From positions 57,800 through 121,799 of the forward strand of contig JAEKLQ010000036.1 in the NCBI GenBank assembly GCA_019509785.1: a stretch of DNA of 64,000 bases, written 5' to 3'. Positions within the stretch are counted from its first letter, which is position 1. Every line of letters begins with the position of its first letter. Origin of the DNA: Fibrobacterota bacterium. GTDB lineage: Bacteria; Fibrobacterota; Fibrobacteria; UBA11236. The notes beneath the pieces are model-generated. The model saw nothing but the letters and a program-made list of their open reading frames with translations, did no database searches and was not told the DNA's origin. Made by a program: the position numbers and the translations under genes. Below, piece by piece: positions 28,234-36,688 of this stretch.

Positions 28234-29421
28234 TCATTTCCATTTCGCGGCCCAACCCAGGGCCAAGGCGCGCGCGATCAACTCCGGTACGCCGGATGAG
28301 GCCCAGGGAAGCAAGGCCGAGCGGAAGGCGGGAAAGGCTTCGGGCTTGGCCGCCAAACCGGCGGCGAAGAGCGCCGCCTGGGATGCGCACTGCTCGGCTC
28401 CCGCCGCTTCCGGCAGGGTACCGTGCGTGATACGGTCCACGACGGCGGCCAGGGCGTAGGCGGCGCCGGCGGCCTGCGGCTGGTGCACCACCGCTTCGAA
28501 GTTGGCTTCCAACAACGCCCGGTCCGATTCGGATAGATGCGCGCCGGCCCGTTGGCGCAGGTCCGCCGCTTCCACGCCGAAACGGCCCAAGGCATGGACC
28601 AGATGCCGGGTACGCGAAGGATCGAGTCCGTTCTGCCAACGCAGGGCTTCCTTCACGGCGTCGATCACCGCGGTCGCCAGCAATTCGCCCAGCTTGGCGT
28701 GCTTTCCCGTCCAAGTGCGCGGCGGCGTCGTGCCATCGATCGGAGCGGCCAGGCAATACTGATCGGTCCCGGTCCCGGTCGCGAGCCCCGCGGAATACCG
28801 GCTAGGCACGGCCAGGTCCAATAAAGCCGCGGTCTTGGCTTCGGTCAGGGTGGCCACGGCGCGCGTCAGCGCGGCCGGAAGCAGCGGCGCATCGAAGAAA
28901 AGCATGATGTTGATGGTGCCCGGGACGGCGTGGACGGGCTTCCAGGCGCCGCCTACCTCGTCCCACTTGGCGGGATCTCCCGCACGCCCCGCGTTCCCCT
29001 GCACGCCCGCGGTGGCCGCCGCCCACACGCGCGTCTCGCCGAAGGCGGCTTCGCGCACGGCCGCGTACTGCATATCCGCCGCGGTGCCCATCAAGGCGGT
29101 CTGCCCGGGCGGCGCTCCCGCTTCCGCGCATGCCACGCCATGGTAATCCGCCTGCCCGCGCGAGGTCAGCGCCTCATGGCGTTCCATATGCCCCTTGCCC
29201 TCGCTGCTCTGGTGGTTGACCAGCCAGGAAAGGTCCTCCCGCTGGCCGCCGTTCACATGCGAGGTGGATAGGACCAGATGGGGTTTTTTGAAGCGGGCTC
29301 GCAGGAACCGGCCGCTCCGATCAAGAACGAAGCCGGGGGTGTCGAGCAGAACATGGGTCCCGGCAAGCTGAGAAGCGCCATCGGAACGTTCGGAAGCGAT
29401 AGAAGGCGAAGTTTCGGACAT
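28234..29421 (-). CDS. cbiZ: Adenosylcobinamide amidohydrolase CbiZ with a C-terminal extension
   Basis: 395 residues from ATG 29419-29421 (a longer frame reaches 29538). CbiZ cleaves the aminopropanol amide of adenosylcobinamide or pseudo-B12, giving adenosylcobyric acid that CbiB can rebuild: this is salvage and remodelling. Family motifs are VLSTSHVNGG (about 55-64), VWAAATAGVQGNAGRAGDPA (about 136-155) and GTINIMLFFD. The CbiZ core ends at about residue 265; a further 120 residues, mostly helical (RTRHLVHALGRFGVEAADLR onward), are not part of the usual enzyme and I do not recognise them. First gene of the cbiZ-cbiB pair. Confidence 0.92.
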   Translation of the reverse strand: MSETSPSIASERSDGASQLAGTHVLLDTPGFVLDRSGRFLRARFKKPHLVLSTSHVNGGQREDLSWLVNHQSSEGKGHMERHEALTSRGQADYHGVACAEAGAPPGQTALMGTAADMQYAAVREAAFGETRVWAAATAGVQGNAGRAGDPAKWDEVGGAWKPVHAVPGTINIMLFFDAPLLPAALTRAVATLTEAKTAALLDLAVPSRYSAGLATGTGTDQYCLAAPIDGTTPPRTWTGKHAKLGELLATAVIDAVKEALRWQNGLDPSRTRHLVHALGRFGVEAADLRQRAGAHLSESDRALLEANFEAVVHQPQAAGAAYALAAVVDRITHGTLPEAAGAEQCASQAALFAAGLAAKPEAFPAFRSALLPWASSGVPELIARALALGWAAKWK

Positions 29422-29633
29422 GCCGGAAAGGTAGAACCCCGCCGCAATTGGCTTTAGGGGACCACCAGAAATGTCTCCTTGCCCCCGGTTTGGCGCCGGT
29501 TCGACCGATTTTTCCGGGATTCTGTTCCGTTTCCTCAAATTCCTCGAATTCGAAATCAGGGACCCGCATTATCTTATAATCCCGGAGGGATCGAGGCTTT
29601 GGCCTGGAATCCCCGCGGGGAAAGCGCAAAGAG

Positions 29634-30134
29634 ATGAAAAAAGGATCGGGCATCGGCTGGCTGGCCGTTCTGGCTGTCGCTCTATGCGGATCCCCCAGAG
29701 TAAGAGCCCAAAACCTGGGTCTCGGAACCGGCTCGCGACCCGCCCCATCCGACAGCGCCCAAGCCGCCCGCCCGGGATGGAAGGATGAGGGCTCCGCGCC
29801 CCGTAGCTCGCAGATGGCCAAACGCTTGGGTCTCTCCTCGCGCCGCGCCGGCGGTTTCGATCCCAAGGTATTCGAAGCGCGGGGGCGCGAACTCCAAGGC
29901 CAGTTTTACGAGATCGGCGGCCCCATCGACACCAAGCGCGAGCGAACGGCGAAATCCTTCGGGGATACCGATAACGTGGGCATAGAGCGTAAGAGCGGAA
30001 CGCAATGGATGATTTGGGCCGGCGTGGCTGGTTTGGCCGGGGCCTCGGCCGGCGCCGTTGGCTACCTTTATATGTCCAAAGCCCATCCCTCCGCGCCTCC
30101 TCCCAATCGCATCGTGGTGACGGACAAACCATGA
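29634..30134 (+). CDS. Exported single-span protein, unknown function
   Basis: 166 residues. Hydrophobic N-terminus with signal-like segment (about 8-25, ends RVRAQ), a polar middle rich in Ser, Arg and Gly, then a second hydrophobic segment (about 122-146, WMIWAGVAGLAGASAGAVGY) and a short Pro-rich tail. No family recognised. The stop overlaps the next start as ATGA, so it is translationally coupled to the lipoprotein gene behind it. Confidence 0.65.
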   Translation: MKKGSGIGWLAVLAVALCGSPRVRAQNLGLGTGSRPAPSDSAQAARPGWKDEGSAPRSSQMAKRLGLSSRRAGGFDPKVFEARGRELQGQFYEIGGPIDTKRERTAKSFGDTDNVGIERKSGTQWMIWAGVAGLAGASAGAVGYLYMSKAHPSAPPPNRIVVTDKP

Positions 30135-31129
30135 AAGCGCGCTTGTCCGCATACGCTTGGTACGCCTTGCTGCTGGCTGCAGCGCTGGCTTATGCCGGTT
30201 GCCAAACCGTCGATCCCCCGCCGGCGCAAAATCTGCTGTACTTGCAGCTGGACGATTCCCTGAAGCGATATGACCTCGTGCAAGTGGATGTTTTCGACCG
30301 CGACAAGCCGGACAAATTCCTGACGACGCTTTGGAACAATCGCCTCCTCGCGCCAGCCTCGGATATCCCGGCATATGACATCAATGCGTTAGGGACGAAC
30401 CGGTTCATCATCCGGGTCATGGGCATCAAAGCGAACCAGATAGCCCTGCAAACCCGGATCTTTTACGCCCCTCCGCCCGATCGCCCGTCCGTGCTCCACG
30501 ATTCGGTCGGTCCGCTCGTTCCCCAGAACTGGCTTAAATCCCTGACCCCTTCGGTTGGCGCCATGACCCCGGACTTCGAAAAGGATTCCCTGAATTATCA
30601 GGTCAAGATGCCGGAGAAGATGGACTCCTTGAACTTCATCTTGGTGACGGCGTACCAGGGCGCCTCTATCGACTTCAATGGCAGCCCCGCGATTTCGGGC
30701 CAAGCGACGAAGTTCGTAAAGATCGGCAATACCCCGGAAACGATTATCGCCCACGTCACCGATACCAGCACCGGTACGCCTTCGACCCGCGAATACCGCA
30801 TCGTCGTTTTCCCGACCTTGCCGCAGGGAGTCTCGCTTCTCTCGCTGGTCCCTTCGACGGGGCGCCTGGGCACCGAGTTCACCCCCCAACAAACGTTCTA
30901 CAACCTCTACATGGATCCGGATAAGGATACCGTTTCGTTCCTCGCCACCGCTTCCCAAGGTACCACCCTGGTTACCATCGACGGGTTGGCGGTTTTCCAA
31001 GGCCAGCAATCGCAGGTCATCACGGTCGCCAAGGGAACCACCGATACGATACCGATCACCGTTCACCGCGGCTCGGATGTGGGCTATTACCAGGTCACTC
31101 TCGATCATACCCAGGGCAGCCACCACTGA
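30131..31129 (+). CDS. Lipoprotein with cadherin-like beta-sandwich repeats
   Basis: 332 residues from ATG 30131; the open frame extends upstream but only across the preceding gene. Lipobox YAGC with C24. Two similar units at about 135-225 and 235-330 (WLKSLTPSVGAMTPDFEKDS and LLSLVPSTGRLGTEFTPQQT starts; IDFNGSPA and VTIDGLAVF middles; YRIVVF and YYQVTL ends) resemble the cadherin-like beta-sandwich domain (PF12733 type), common in surface proteins. Coupled to the preceding gene by a 4-bp overlap. Confidence 0.78.
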   Translation: MKARLSAYAWYALLLAAALAYAGCQTVDPPPAQNLLYLQLDDSLKRYDLVQVDVFDRDKPDKFLTTLWNNRLLAPASDIPAYDINALGTNRFIIRVMGIKANQIALQTRIFYAPPPDRPSVLHDSVGPLVPQNWLKSLTPSVGAMTPDFEKDSLNYQVKMPEKMDSLNFILVTAYQGASIDFNGSPAISGQATKFVKIGNTPETIIAHVTDTSTGTPSTREYRIVVFPTLPQGVSLLSLVPSTGRLGTEFTPQQTFYNLYMDPDKDTVSFLATASQGTTLVTIDGLAVFQGQQSQVITVAKGTTDTIPITVHRGSDVGYYQVTLDHTQGSHH

Positions 31130-31257
31130 CGGAATCGCGCGCAATCGCGGCCCGCGCGGAAGGGAATCCCGGCATTCCGTAAGGGAAATCGACGCCACTT
31201 TTCCTGCCCGCGGGAAAAACTGTTATTCGGATTAACATCCCTTTCGAGGAGGATCCG

Positions 31258-32019
31258 ATGACGCGACCCATAACCAAGACCATCTTTTCGGCGGCTCTGG
31301 CTGTTTCGGTCCTGTGCCTGGGCCATGCGGCCGGACAGAGCCAAACGAACATCACCGTACAAGGCGACGGCACGGAATCAGGAGCGCCAGGAACCGTGCG
31401 GACTCCGGGCGTTGCGCCGGACACCGTCAAACACGTAGTGCCGCCGGCGGGGACCGGGGCCACCCCGAGGGAACCCGTGATCGGAGGCAGCAGCACAGTG
31501 ATCAAGGATTCGACCTATGCCCCTCCGGACACTTCCCATGAAGTCGGCCGCATCGCGCCCGAAGACACCAAGGTGCTGCAGAATCGCCGGGAGGCCAAGC
31601 GCTTTTCCACGGCCGGCTTCGGCCCCGCGGGATTCGGCAATATCGACGAGCGTACGCCGGCCTATGACCTCTACGTGGGCCGCCTCTGGGAGGTGAACAA
31701 GTTCGCGGCCATCAAGGCCCTAGGCGAGGTCGCCTCGGATTTCGATCGGGCCACCTTGGGCAACGTGTCGATGGGCGCCAATCTGTACGCGTCCCCGACC
31801 GACTTCTCGCCCTATGTCGGCGGCGGGCTCGGCCTCGCCTACGGCGCCATTCCCGGCGATCGCAATTTCGGCTTCAACGTCGGGGCCCAGATCGGCGCTT
31901 TGCTGTTCCGCACGGCCAACGCCCAAATGAACCTGGAGGGTTCGGCCGAAATGATGGTCTCCCAGCTCGGCAATAGCGATCCGTCGATCTATTCGGCCCG
32001 CCTCGGCGTGCTGTTCTGA
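31258..32019 (+). CDS. Putative outer-membrane beta-barrel protein
   Basis: 253 residues, GAGGAGG close before ATG 31258. Signal peptide about 1-26, a Pro/Thr-rich low-complexity region (about 30-95), then about 140 residues of alternating amphipathic strands (YDLYVGRLWEVNKFAAIKAL, ASPTDFSPYVGGGLGLAYG, FGFNVGAQIGALLF) ending in ARLGVLF with a terminal phenylalanine, as in small eight-stranded outer-membrane barrels. Function unknown. Confidence 0.65.
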   Translation: MTRPITKTIFSAALAVSVLCLGHAAGQSQTNITVQGDGTESGAPGTVRTPGVAPDTVKHVVPPAGTGATPREPVIGGSSTVIKDSTYAPPDTSHEVGRIAPEDTKVLQNRREAKRFSTAGFGPAGFGNIDERTPAYDLYVGRLWEVNKFAAIKALGEVASDFDRATLGNVSMGANLYASPTDFSPYVGGGLGLAYGAIPGDRNFGFNVGAQIGALLFRTANAQMNLEGSAEMMVSQLGNSDPSIYSARLGVLF

Positions 32020-32023
32020 ACCG

Positions 32024-33232
32024 TCACGCTTTCCCGAACACCGCCACGCATTCCACGTGGCGCGTGTGCGGGAAAAGATCCACCGGCCTAAGGGCCTCGA
32101 GACGCCAAGCGCCCGCGAGGGCCCGGGCGTCCCTGGCCAGGCTGGCCGGATGGCAGGACACGTAAACCAAACGGGAGGCGCTGGAACGTAGCAGGGCCTT
32201 CCTTACTTTTTCTTCCAATCCCTTGCGCGGCGGATCGGCCAGGATGGCTTCCGCTTCCCCGAATTCCGCGGGATCGATCCCGCCTCCGTGACCCGGACCG
32301 GCCGTACCGCTGAGGGCCTCACCCACGTCGGCGGCCAGGAAGCGCGCGTTCCGGATGCCGTTCTCCGCGGCGGCCTTGCGCGCATCCGCCACCGCGGCGG
32401 GATTCTCTTCCACGCCAATCACGGAGACGGCCTTGCGCGCGGCCCATAGCGAAAGCGTTCCTACGCCGCAGTAAAGATCGAGCACCCGCGCCCCGTCCGG
32501 AAGCGCGGCGACGGCCAAGTCATAAAGGCGCGGCGCCTGGAACGGGTTGACCTGCAGGAAAGAAGACAGTCCGGCGCGGAAGACGAAAGGCCCCAACTCT
32601 TCGCGCAGCGCGGAACGGCCCCACCAGAGTATCTCGTCCTCGCCCAGCACCACATTGGTGTTGCGGGCGTTCACGCTTTGCACGATGCCGATCAGCTCGC
32701 CTCCCTCGGGCCCGGCGCCGATGGCTTCGCGTACGCGCGTCAGCAAGTCCGGCAGGAGCCCGCGCGGATCGAAGCTCTTGATGCCCGCGCCGTTGCTGAT
32801 CAGCCCTAAGAGGATTTCCCCGGAACCGGCGCCGCGGCGCAGCAGGATATGGCGCAGCCATCCGGTCCCGGTGGCTTCGCGGTAGATAGGCAAGCGATGG
32901 GCCGCGGCCCAGGCGCGCACCGCCCAGGCCGCGCGTGAAAGCGACGGCTCTTGGACCAGGCACTCGTGCTGATCGATCACCGCATGCGATCCTGCGGCGT
33001 AGCAGCCTAGGATGGGATGGCCGTGCGCGCCGGGCGCGAATCCGAAAGGCAATTGCACCTTGTGCCGATACCCCTCGGTACGCGGGCTGGGCAGGACGGG
33101 ATCGATTGCGAGATCGGGCCATTCCGCGAACAGACGGCGCAGCTCGGCATGCTTGTCCGCGAGCTGGGTAGCGTAATCGCGATCGAGGGTCTGGCACCCG
33201 CCACAGGCGGGAAAATGTCGGCAGTGAGGCAT
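32024..33232 (-). CDS. TrmA/RlmD-family 23S rRNA (uracil-C5) methyltransferase
   Basis: 402 residues from ATG 33230-33232. SAM-dependent enzyme of the RumA/TrmA family that methylates uracil C5 in rRNA or tRNA. An N-terminal cluster C4, C10, C13 plus a cysteine in DQHECLVQ matches the [4Fe-4S] site of the bacterial enzymes. FLQVNPFQ, LDLYCGVGTLSLW (SAM site) and ILADPPRKGLEE are conserved, and the catalytic cysteine lies in VYVSCHPASLARD, where the usual SCNP is SCHP. The TRAM domain in front of the cluster is absent. The exact target base cannot be told. Confidence 0.9.
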   Translation of the reverse strand: MPHCRHFPACGGCQTLDRDYATQLADKHAELRRLFAEWPDLAIDPVLPSPRTEGYRHKVQLPFGFAPGAHGHPILGCYAAGSHAVIDQHECLVQEPSLSRAAWAVRAWAAAHRLPIYREATGTGWLRHILLRRGAGSGEILLGLISNGAGIKSFDPRGLLPDLLTRVREAIGAGPEGGELIGIVQSVNARNTNVVLGEDEILWWGRSALREELGPFVFRAGLSSFLQVNPFQAPRLYDLAVAALPDGARVLDLYCGVGTLSLWAARKAVSVIGVEENPAAVADARKAAAENGIRNARFLAADVGEALSGTAGPGHGGGIDPAEFGEAEAILADPPRKGLEEKVRKALLRSSASRLVYVSCHPASLARDARALAGAWRLEALRPVDLFPHTRHVECVAVFGKA

Positions 33233-33338
33233 TGGGGGGAACCGCCATGCAAGATGCAAAAGACGGCTCGACCCGGCAATGTTGAGGACGAATGCCGGGT
33301 CGCCCGACACGACAGTCAGGGCCGGGCGGGGGCCGAGA

Positions 33339-34421
33339 TTAACGAACCACTAATATGCCCGCTTGGCCGGGAGCGGCATCGACAGCGCGCCAGAGATAAA
33401 CCCCCGGGGCGGCAATTCGTCCCGCCTCATCCCGGCGATCCCAAGCGGGGATGGAAGCCCCGGCGGCCCAGGCGGATGCCTGCGGCAAGGCGCGCACCAG
33501 ACGGCCCATGCGATCGTAGATGGAGACCGGGCCCTCGGGGGCCGCGCGATGGAAGGCGACGGGGCGGTTGATGGGCGTTACCGGGGCCACATTGGTCGTA
33601 ATGAGGACGGAGGAAGAGGCTACGTGCCGCTCCGCGAAGAAGAAATCGAGGGGATAGGTCTTGCCGTCCTCCAGCCCCAGTCTCGTCTTCACGGAGTCCA
33701 TTATTACGGAATCCTTCTGGGTCTGATGGACGCCGCCCAGGTCGATTACGCGTTTGCCGTTGATGAATACCCAGATATCGTCGTCCCCTTGGAACCGCAG
33801 CACCTCGCCGGCATGATAAGCCACCTGGGTATGCAGTTCCAGGGTGAAACCATAATTATGCTGGCTGAGATCCTTACCGTCCAGGCTGTCCTTCTGCAAT
33901 TGCCCGAAGGGATCGGGATCGGTCGTATGGATCTTGCGGAAGGCCTTGCCGCTGTCGATGGGGAAAAAGGCGTCGCTCTTATAGGTGTAAAGCCCACTGG
34001 CGTCCCGATCGAAACGCAAATCCACCAGGAAGGCTCGATTGATATCGGGGCCTTTGTCGCTGAACCATTCGGGGAAACGCGCGACCGGATCGTAACAGGG
34101 GGCGATGGAAGCGGGGAGAGGATCCATGAGCATGGGATTGCGGTTGTCGCCGGGGAAGGCCGCATCTACGGCGCCGCTGGTATCCAGGTTTTCCTGGATG
34201 GTATTGACGCCCAGTTCCTGGGCGCTGCATCCGTTGTAATTGTTGAATTGCGAATCCACCTTAACGCTGTCGGTCGGATTCAACTCCTTGAAGTCGCGGA
34301 CCTTGGCGGTGAGGGTGAAGGAAGCGGGCGGGCTTTGGGACCAGGCCGCGAGGGCGCCCAATGTCAGGAAAAAAGAAAGGAATAGCAAGGCCGGTACCGG
34401 CGAAGGCATACGACTTCTCAT
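33339..34421 (-). CDS. Secreted fibro-slime domain protein, short, with sorting-like C-terminus
   Basis: 360 residues. Signal peptide about 1-29 (ends AAWSQ). The fibro-slime domain covers about 33-280 with GDDDIWVFINGKRVIDLGGV, a DINRAFLVDLRFDRDASG stretch and the PLDFFFAERH block. The C-terminal 75 residues (GPVSIYDRMGRLVRALPQAS, then DEAGRIAAPGVYLWRA) look like a FlgD-Ig or type-A sorting domain, which in Bacteroidota targets proteins to type IX secretion; that route here is inference. Compared with the 696-residue paralogue it lacks the Ca-binding-like middle. Its leader carries several hairpins. Confidence 0.88.
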   Translation of the reverse strand: MRSRMPSPVPALLFLSFFLTLGALAAWSQSPPASFTLTAKVRDFKELNPTDSVKVDSQFNNYNGCSAQELGVNTIQENLDTSGAVDAAFPGDNRNPMLMDPLPASIAPCYDPVARFPEWFSDKGPDINRAFLVDLRFDRDASGLYTYKSDAFFPIDSGKAFRKIHTTDPDPFGQLQKDSLDGKDLSQHNYGFTLELHTQVAYHAGEVLRFQGDDDIWVFINGKRVIDLGGVHQTQKDSVIMDSVKTRLGLEDGKTYPLDFFFAERHVASSSVLITTNVAPVTPINRPVAFHRAAPEGPVSIYDRMGRLVRALPQASAWAAGASIPAWDRRDEAGRIAAPGVYLWRAVDAAPGQAGILVVR

Positions 34422-34443
34422 GGTTGTGCTCCGTTTGCGGGTC

Positions 34444-34523
34444 GGCCCCCGAGGGGGTCCCTGGGTTGGCGGGTCCGGAGATGGCCGCTCCGGATCCGCT
34501 GTAACGTCGAAAATAAATTCGAC
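34444..34523 (-). promoter_or_regulatory. Hairpin-rich leader of the short fibro-slime gene
   Basis: Within the 156 bp between this gene and the hybrid kinase there are three perfect inverted repeats: 34444-34460 (GGCCCCC / GGGGTCC, nearly perfect), 34474-34494 (TCCGGAG / CTCCGGA) and 34506-34523 (GTCGAA / TTCGAC). The last could also terminate the kinase transcript's neighbour; roles are guesswork. Confidence 0.4.
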
Positions 34524-34577
34524 GCATATAGGGAAGGGAAAAAAGAGAGAGGAAAACCGACTCTTTGCGGACGGGGC

Positions 34578-36527
34578 TTAATGCGCCTCGCGGGCGACGT
34601 TGAGCAAGGCGCGGACTTGCGCGATCAATTGACCTGGCGTGAAAGGCTTCTCCAGGAAAGCTTCGGCGGGTATGCGGATGCCCCGATCGGCGAGGATTTC
34701 CAGCGGATGCCCCGAGATGAATAAAGCGCGCAAGCCCGGCTTCCGGGCCTGCAACCGCGCCGCCAATTCGTCGCCCCCTTCGCCGCCGCGCAGCATCACG
34801 TCGGTGAGGAGTAAATCAACATCCTCGCGCGCGGCGAATATCTCCGCGGCCTCTTCCGAGGAATTCGCCGTCAACACGGTGAACCCTCCCAGCCCGAGGA
34901 TGGCTTGAATCATTTCGCGCAAGGAAGGTTCGTCCTCCGCGACCAGGATGGTGCCGCCGCCCTTCCCGGCCCCTGCGGGCGCGGTCGCGGAGCCCGTATC
35001 CGACCCGATCGCGCGCGCGCGCTCTTGAGCCGTAATCGGTTCCCCCCGTGGCAAGACGATCCGGAAACGGCTTCCCCTTCCGGGAACGCTCTCGACCGAT
35101 ATTCCGCCGCCGCCCCTTTCCACGATGCCGAATACCGTCGCGAGGGCCATCCCGCGGCCGCGCCCGCCCCGCTTCGTCGAATAGAAGGGTTCGAACAGGC
35201 GCTCCAGGACTTCAGGCCCCATGCCGATGCCTTGGTCCTCCACCGTGATGGCCACCGCCGCTCCCGGTCCTGCCGTCAAATGGGTAAAGGATGTTGATGG
35301 GACTAACTCCATGGCTTCCGTCGCCACGCGTAGGACGCCGCCTTCGGGCATGGCGTCGCGGGCGTTGGAACAGAGGCTCATGATGATCCGCTCCAAGCGG
35401 CCGGGCTCCAAGGTAACCGTCGCATTCCCTGCCTTTGGTTCCAGGCGCAAATCGATCCCCGACCCCAGCATGCGCAGCAGAATCGGTTCCAGATCCAGCA
35501 AGGCCGCGTCCACGGCGACCGGCGCGGATTCGCCGCTTTCGGACTGGGTCATACCCGCGAGTTGGCGCGCAAGATCCGCCGCGCTTTCCCCCGCGCGCAG
35601 GATGGCCCGCAGGCCTCCGGCCATCGGCCCCGAATCGCCGGCTTGGCCCAACAGATGCTCGCTATAGCCGTTGATGGCGGTGAGCAGGTTTCCGAAGTCG
35701 TGGGCTACGCCTCCCGCGAAACGTCCCAAGGCCTCCATCTTGCGGACCTGCAGCCCGGGGGCTCCCGCAGGGGCGGATTCGGTTCCCCCCGCTTCGGCAT
35801 CCCCTTCCGCGGCTTCGGCCAACGGAGTCAAGAATAAGGCGATAACGGGCGCATCGTTGAGAACGGCCGCGGCCACGTGCACGCGGCAGCGCACCGACGC
35901 GCCCCCGGGACGGGAGAGATCGGCGGTAAAGCGCGCATCCGGCGGGGCCGGCGCGTCCAGCGCGCCTTCCAGGAGAGGCCGAGCCGCAGGAGGGAAAGGG
36001 GCGAGGATGGAGAGCGAGGCGAAGCCGGCTTCATCGTAGCCCAGCAGCTCCTGGGCGGCGGCATTGGCCATCAGCACGCGCCGCCCGGCCGCCAGCAGGA
36101 TTCCCATAGGGGCCGCGTCGAAGAGGGAACGGAAGCGGCGCGTTTCCGCGCGCCGTCGCAGCACCGCCTGGCGGATGGCCGAGGCCAACGCTCCGCCATC
36201 CAGGCCCTCATGTTCCAGGCAGGCTTGCGCGCCTGCCTGGATCAAGTCTTCGATCAGGGTCGCGTCGGATTTGCGGAGCAGCGCCACGATGGGGGTGCCC
36301 GGCAACAGGGCGGCTGCCCGGCGATGGGCTTCTTCGTCCTGGCAATCGGCTAAGGCGAGATCGACAAGGATGGCGTCGAATCCGCCGGAAGCGCGGGCCG
36401 GAGCCGCCAGGGCTTCGGCCTTGGCCATGCGCTCCGCATGGATGATCTTGAATCCCGGTCGGGATGCCATCAAGGCGCGGGCGATCCCGCCTTTGCCTTC
36501 GATGATGAGGATGCCCAGCGTTTCCAA
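34578..36527 (-). CDS. Hybrid histidine kinase, REC-PAS-HisKA-HATPase-REC
   Basis: 649 residues, soluble. N-terminal receiver-like domain (about 1-120) that keeps an aspartate in AILVDLALAD but has lost the acidic pair (ILIIEGKGG). Then PAS (about 130-235), HisKA with H276 in GGVAHDFGNLLTAI, HATPase and a C-terminal receiver with D576 (LLLTDVMLRGG) and lysine in FLEKPFTP. The HATPase G2 box reads GRGMALA instead of GTGLGLA, a change that may weaken ATP-lid function. Preceded on the same strand by hrpB after 161 bp. Confidence 0.88.
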   Translation of the reverse strand: METLGILIIEGKGGIARALMASRPGFKIIHAERMAKAEALAAPARASGGFDAILVDLALADCQDEEAHRRAAALLPGTPIVALLRKSDATLIEDLIQAGAQACLEHEGLDGGALASAIRQAVLRRRAETRRFRSLFDAAPMGILLAAGRRVLMANAAAQELLGYDEAGFASLSILAPFPPAARPLLEGALDAPAPPDARFTADLSRPGGASVRCRVHVAAAVLNDAPVIALFLTPLAEAAEGDAEAGGTESAPAGAPGLQVRKMEALGRFAGGVAHDFGNLLTAINGYSEHLLGQAGDSGPMAGGLRAILRAGESAADLARQLAGMTQSESGESAPVAVDAALLDLEPILLRMLGSGIDLRLEPKAGNATVTLEPGRLERIIMSLCSNARDAMPEGGVLRVATEAMELVPSTSFTHLTAGPGAAVAITVEDQGIGMGPEVLERLFEPFYSTKRGGRGRGMALATVFGIVERGGGGISVESVPGRGSRFRIVLPRGEPITAQERARAIGSDTGSATAPAGAGKGGGTILVAEDEPSLREMIQAILGLGGFTVLTANSSEEAAEIFAAREDVDLLLTDVMLRGGEGGDELAARLQARKPGLRALFISGHPLEILADRGIRIPAEAFLEKPFTPGQLIAQVRALLNVAREAH

Positions 36528-36638
36528 ATTCGCTCCGCGCGCTCTTCCGAGCCCCGCGGCTTACGGTTCGACCGCAAGGGGAGCGGAATGCGCGCTGGGC
36601 TACGATATCATATCACGGATCGCGAAGGCAACGGGTCC

Positions 36639-36674
36639 GGCACGGTATCCAAAGGTACCTGAAACAACCGTGCC
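36639..36674 (-). terminator. 8-bp inverted repeat between hrpB and the hybrid kinase
   Basis: GGCACGGT (36639-36646) and ACCGTGCC (36667-36674) pair across 20 nt, directly after the hrpB stop. No T-run on the minus strand; a weak terminator or processing site at best. Confidence 0.35.
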
Positions 36675-36688
36675 TTTCTCAACACTCG

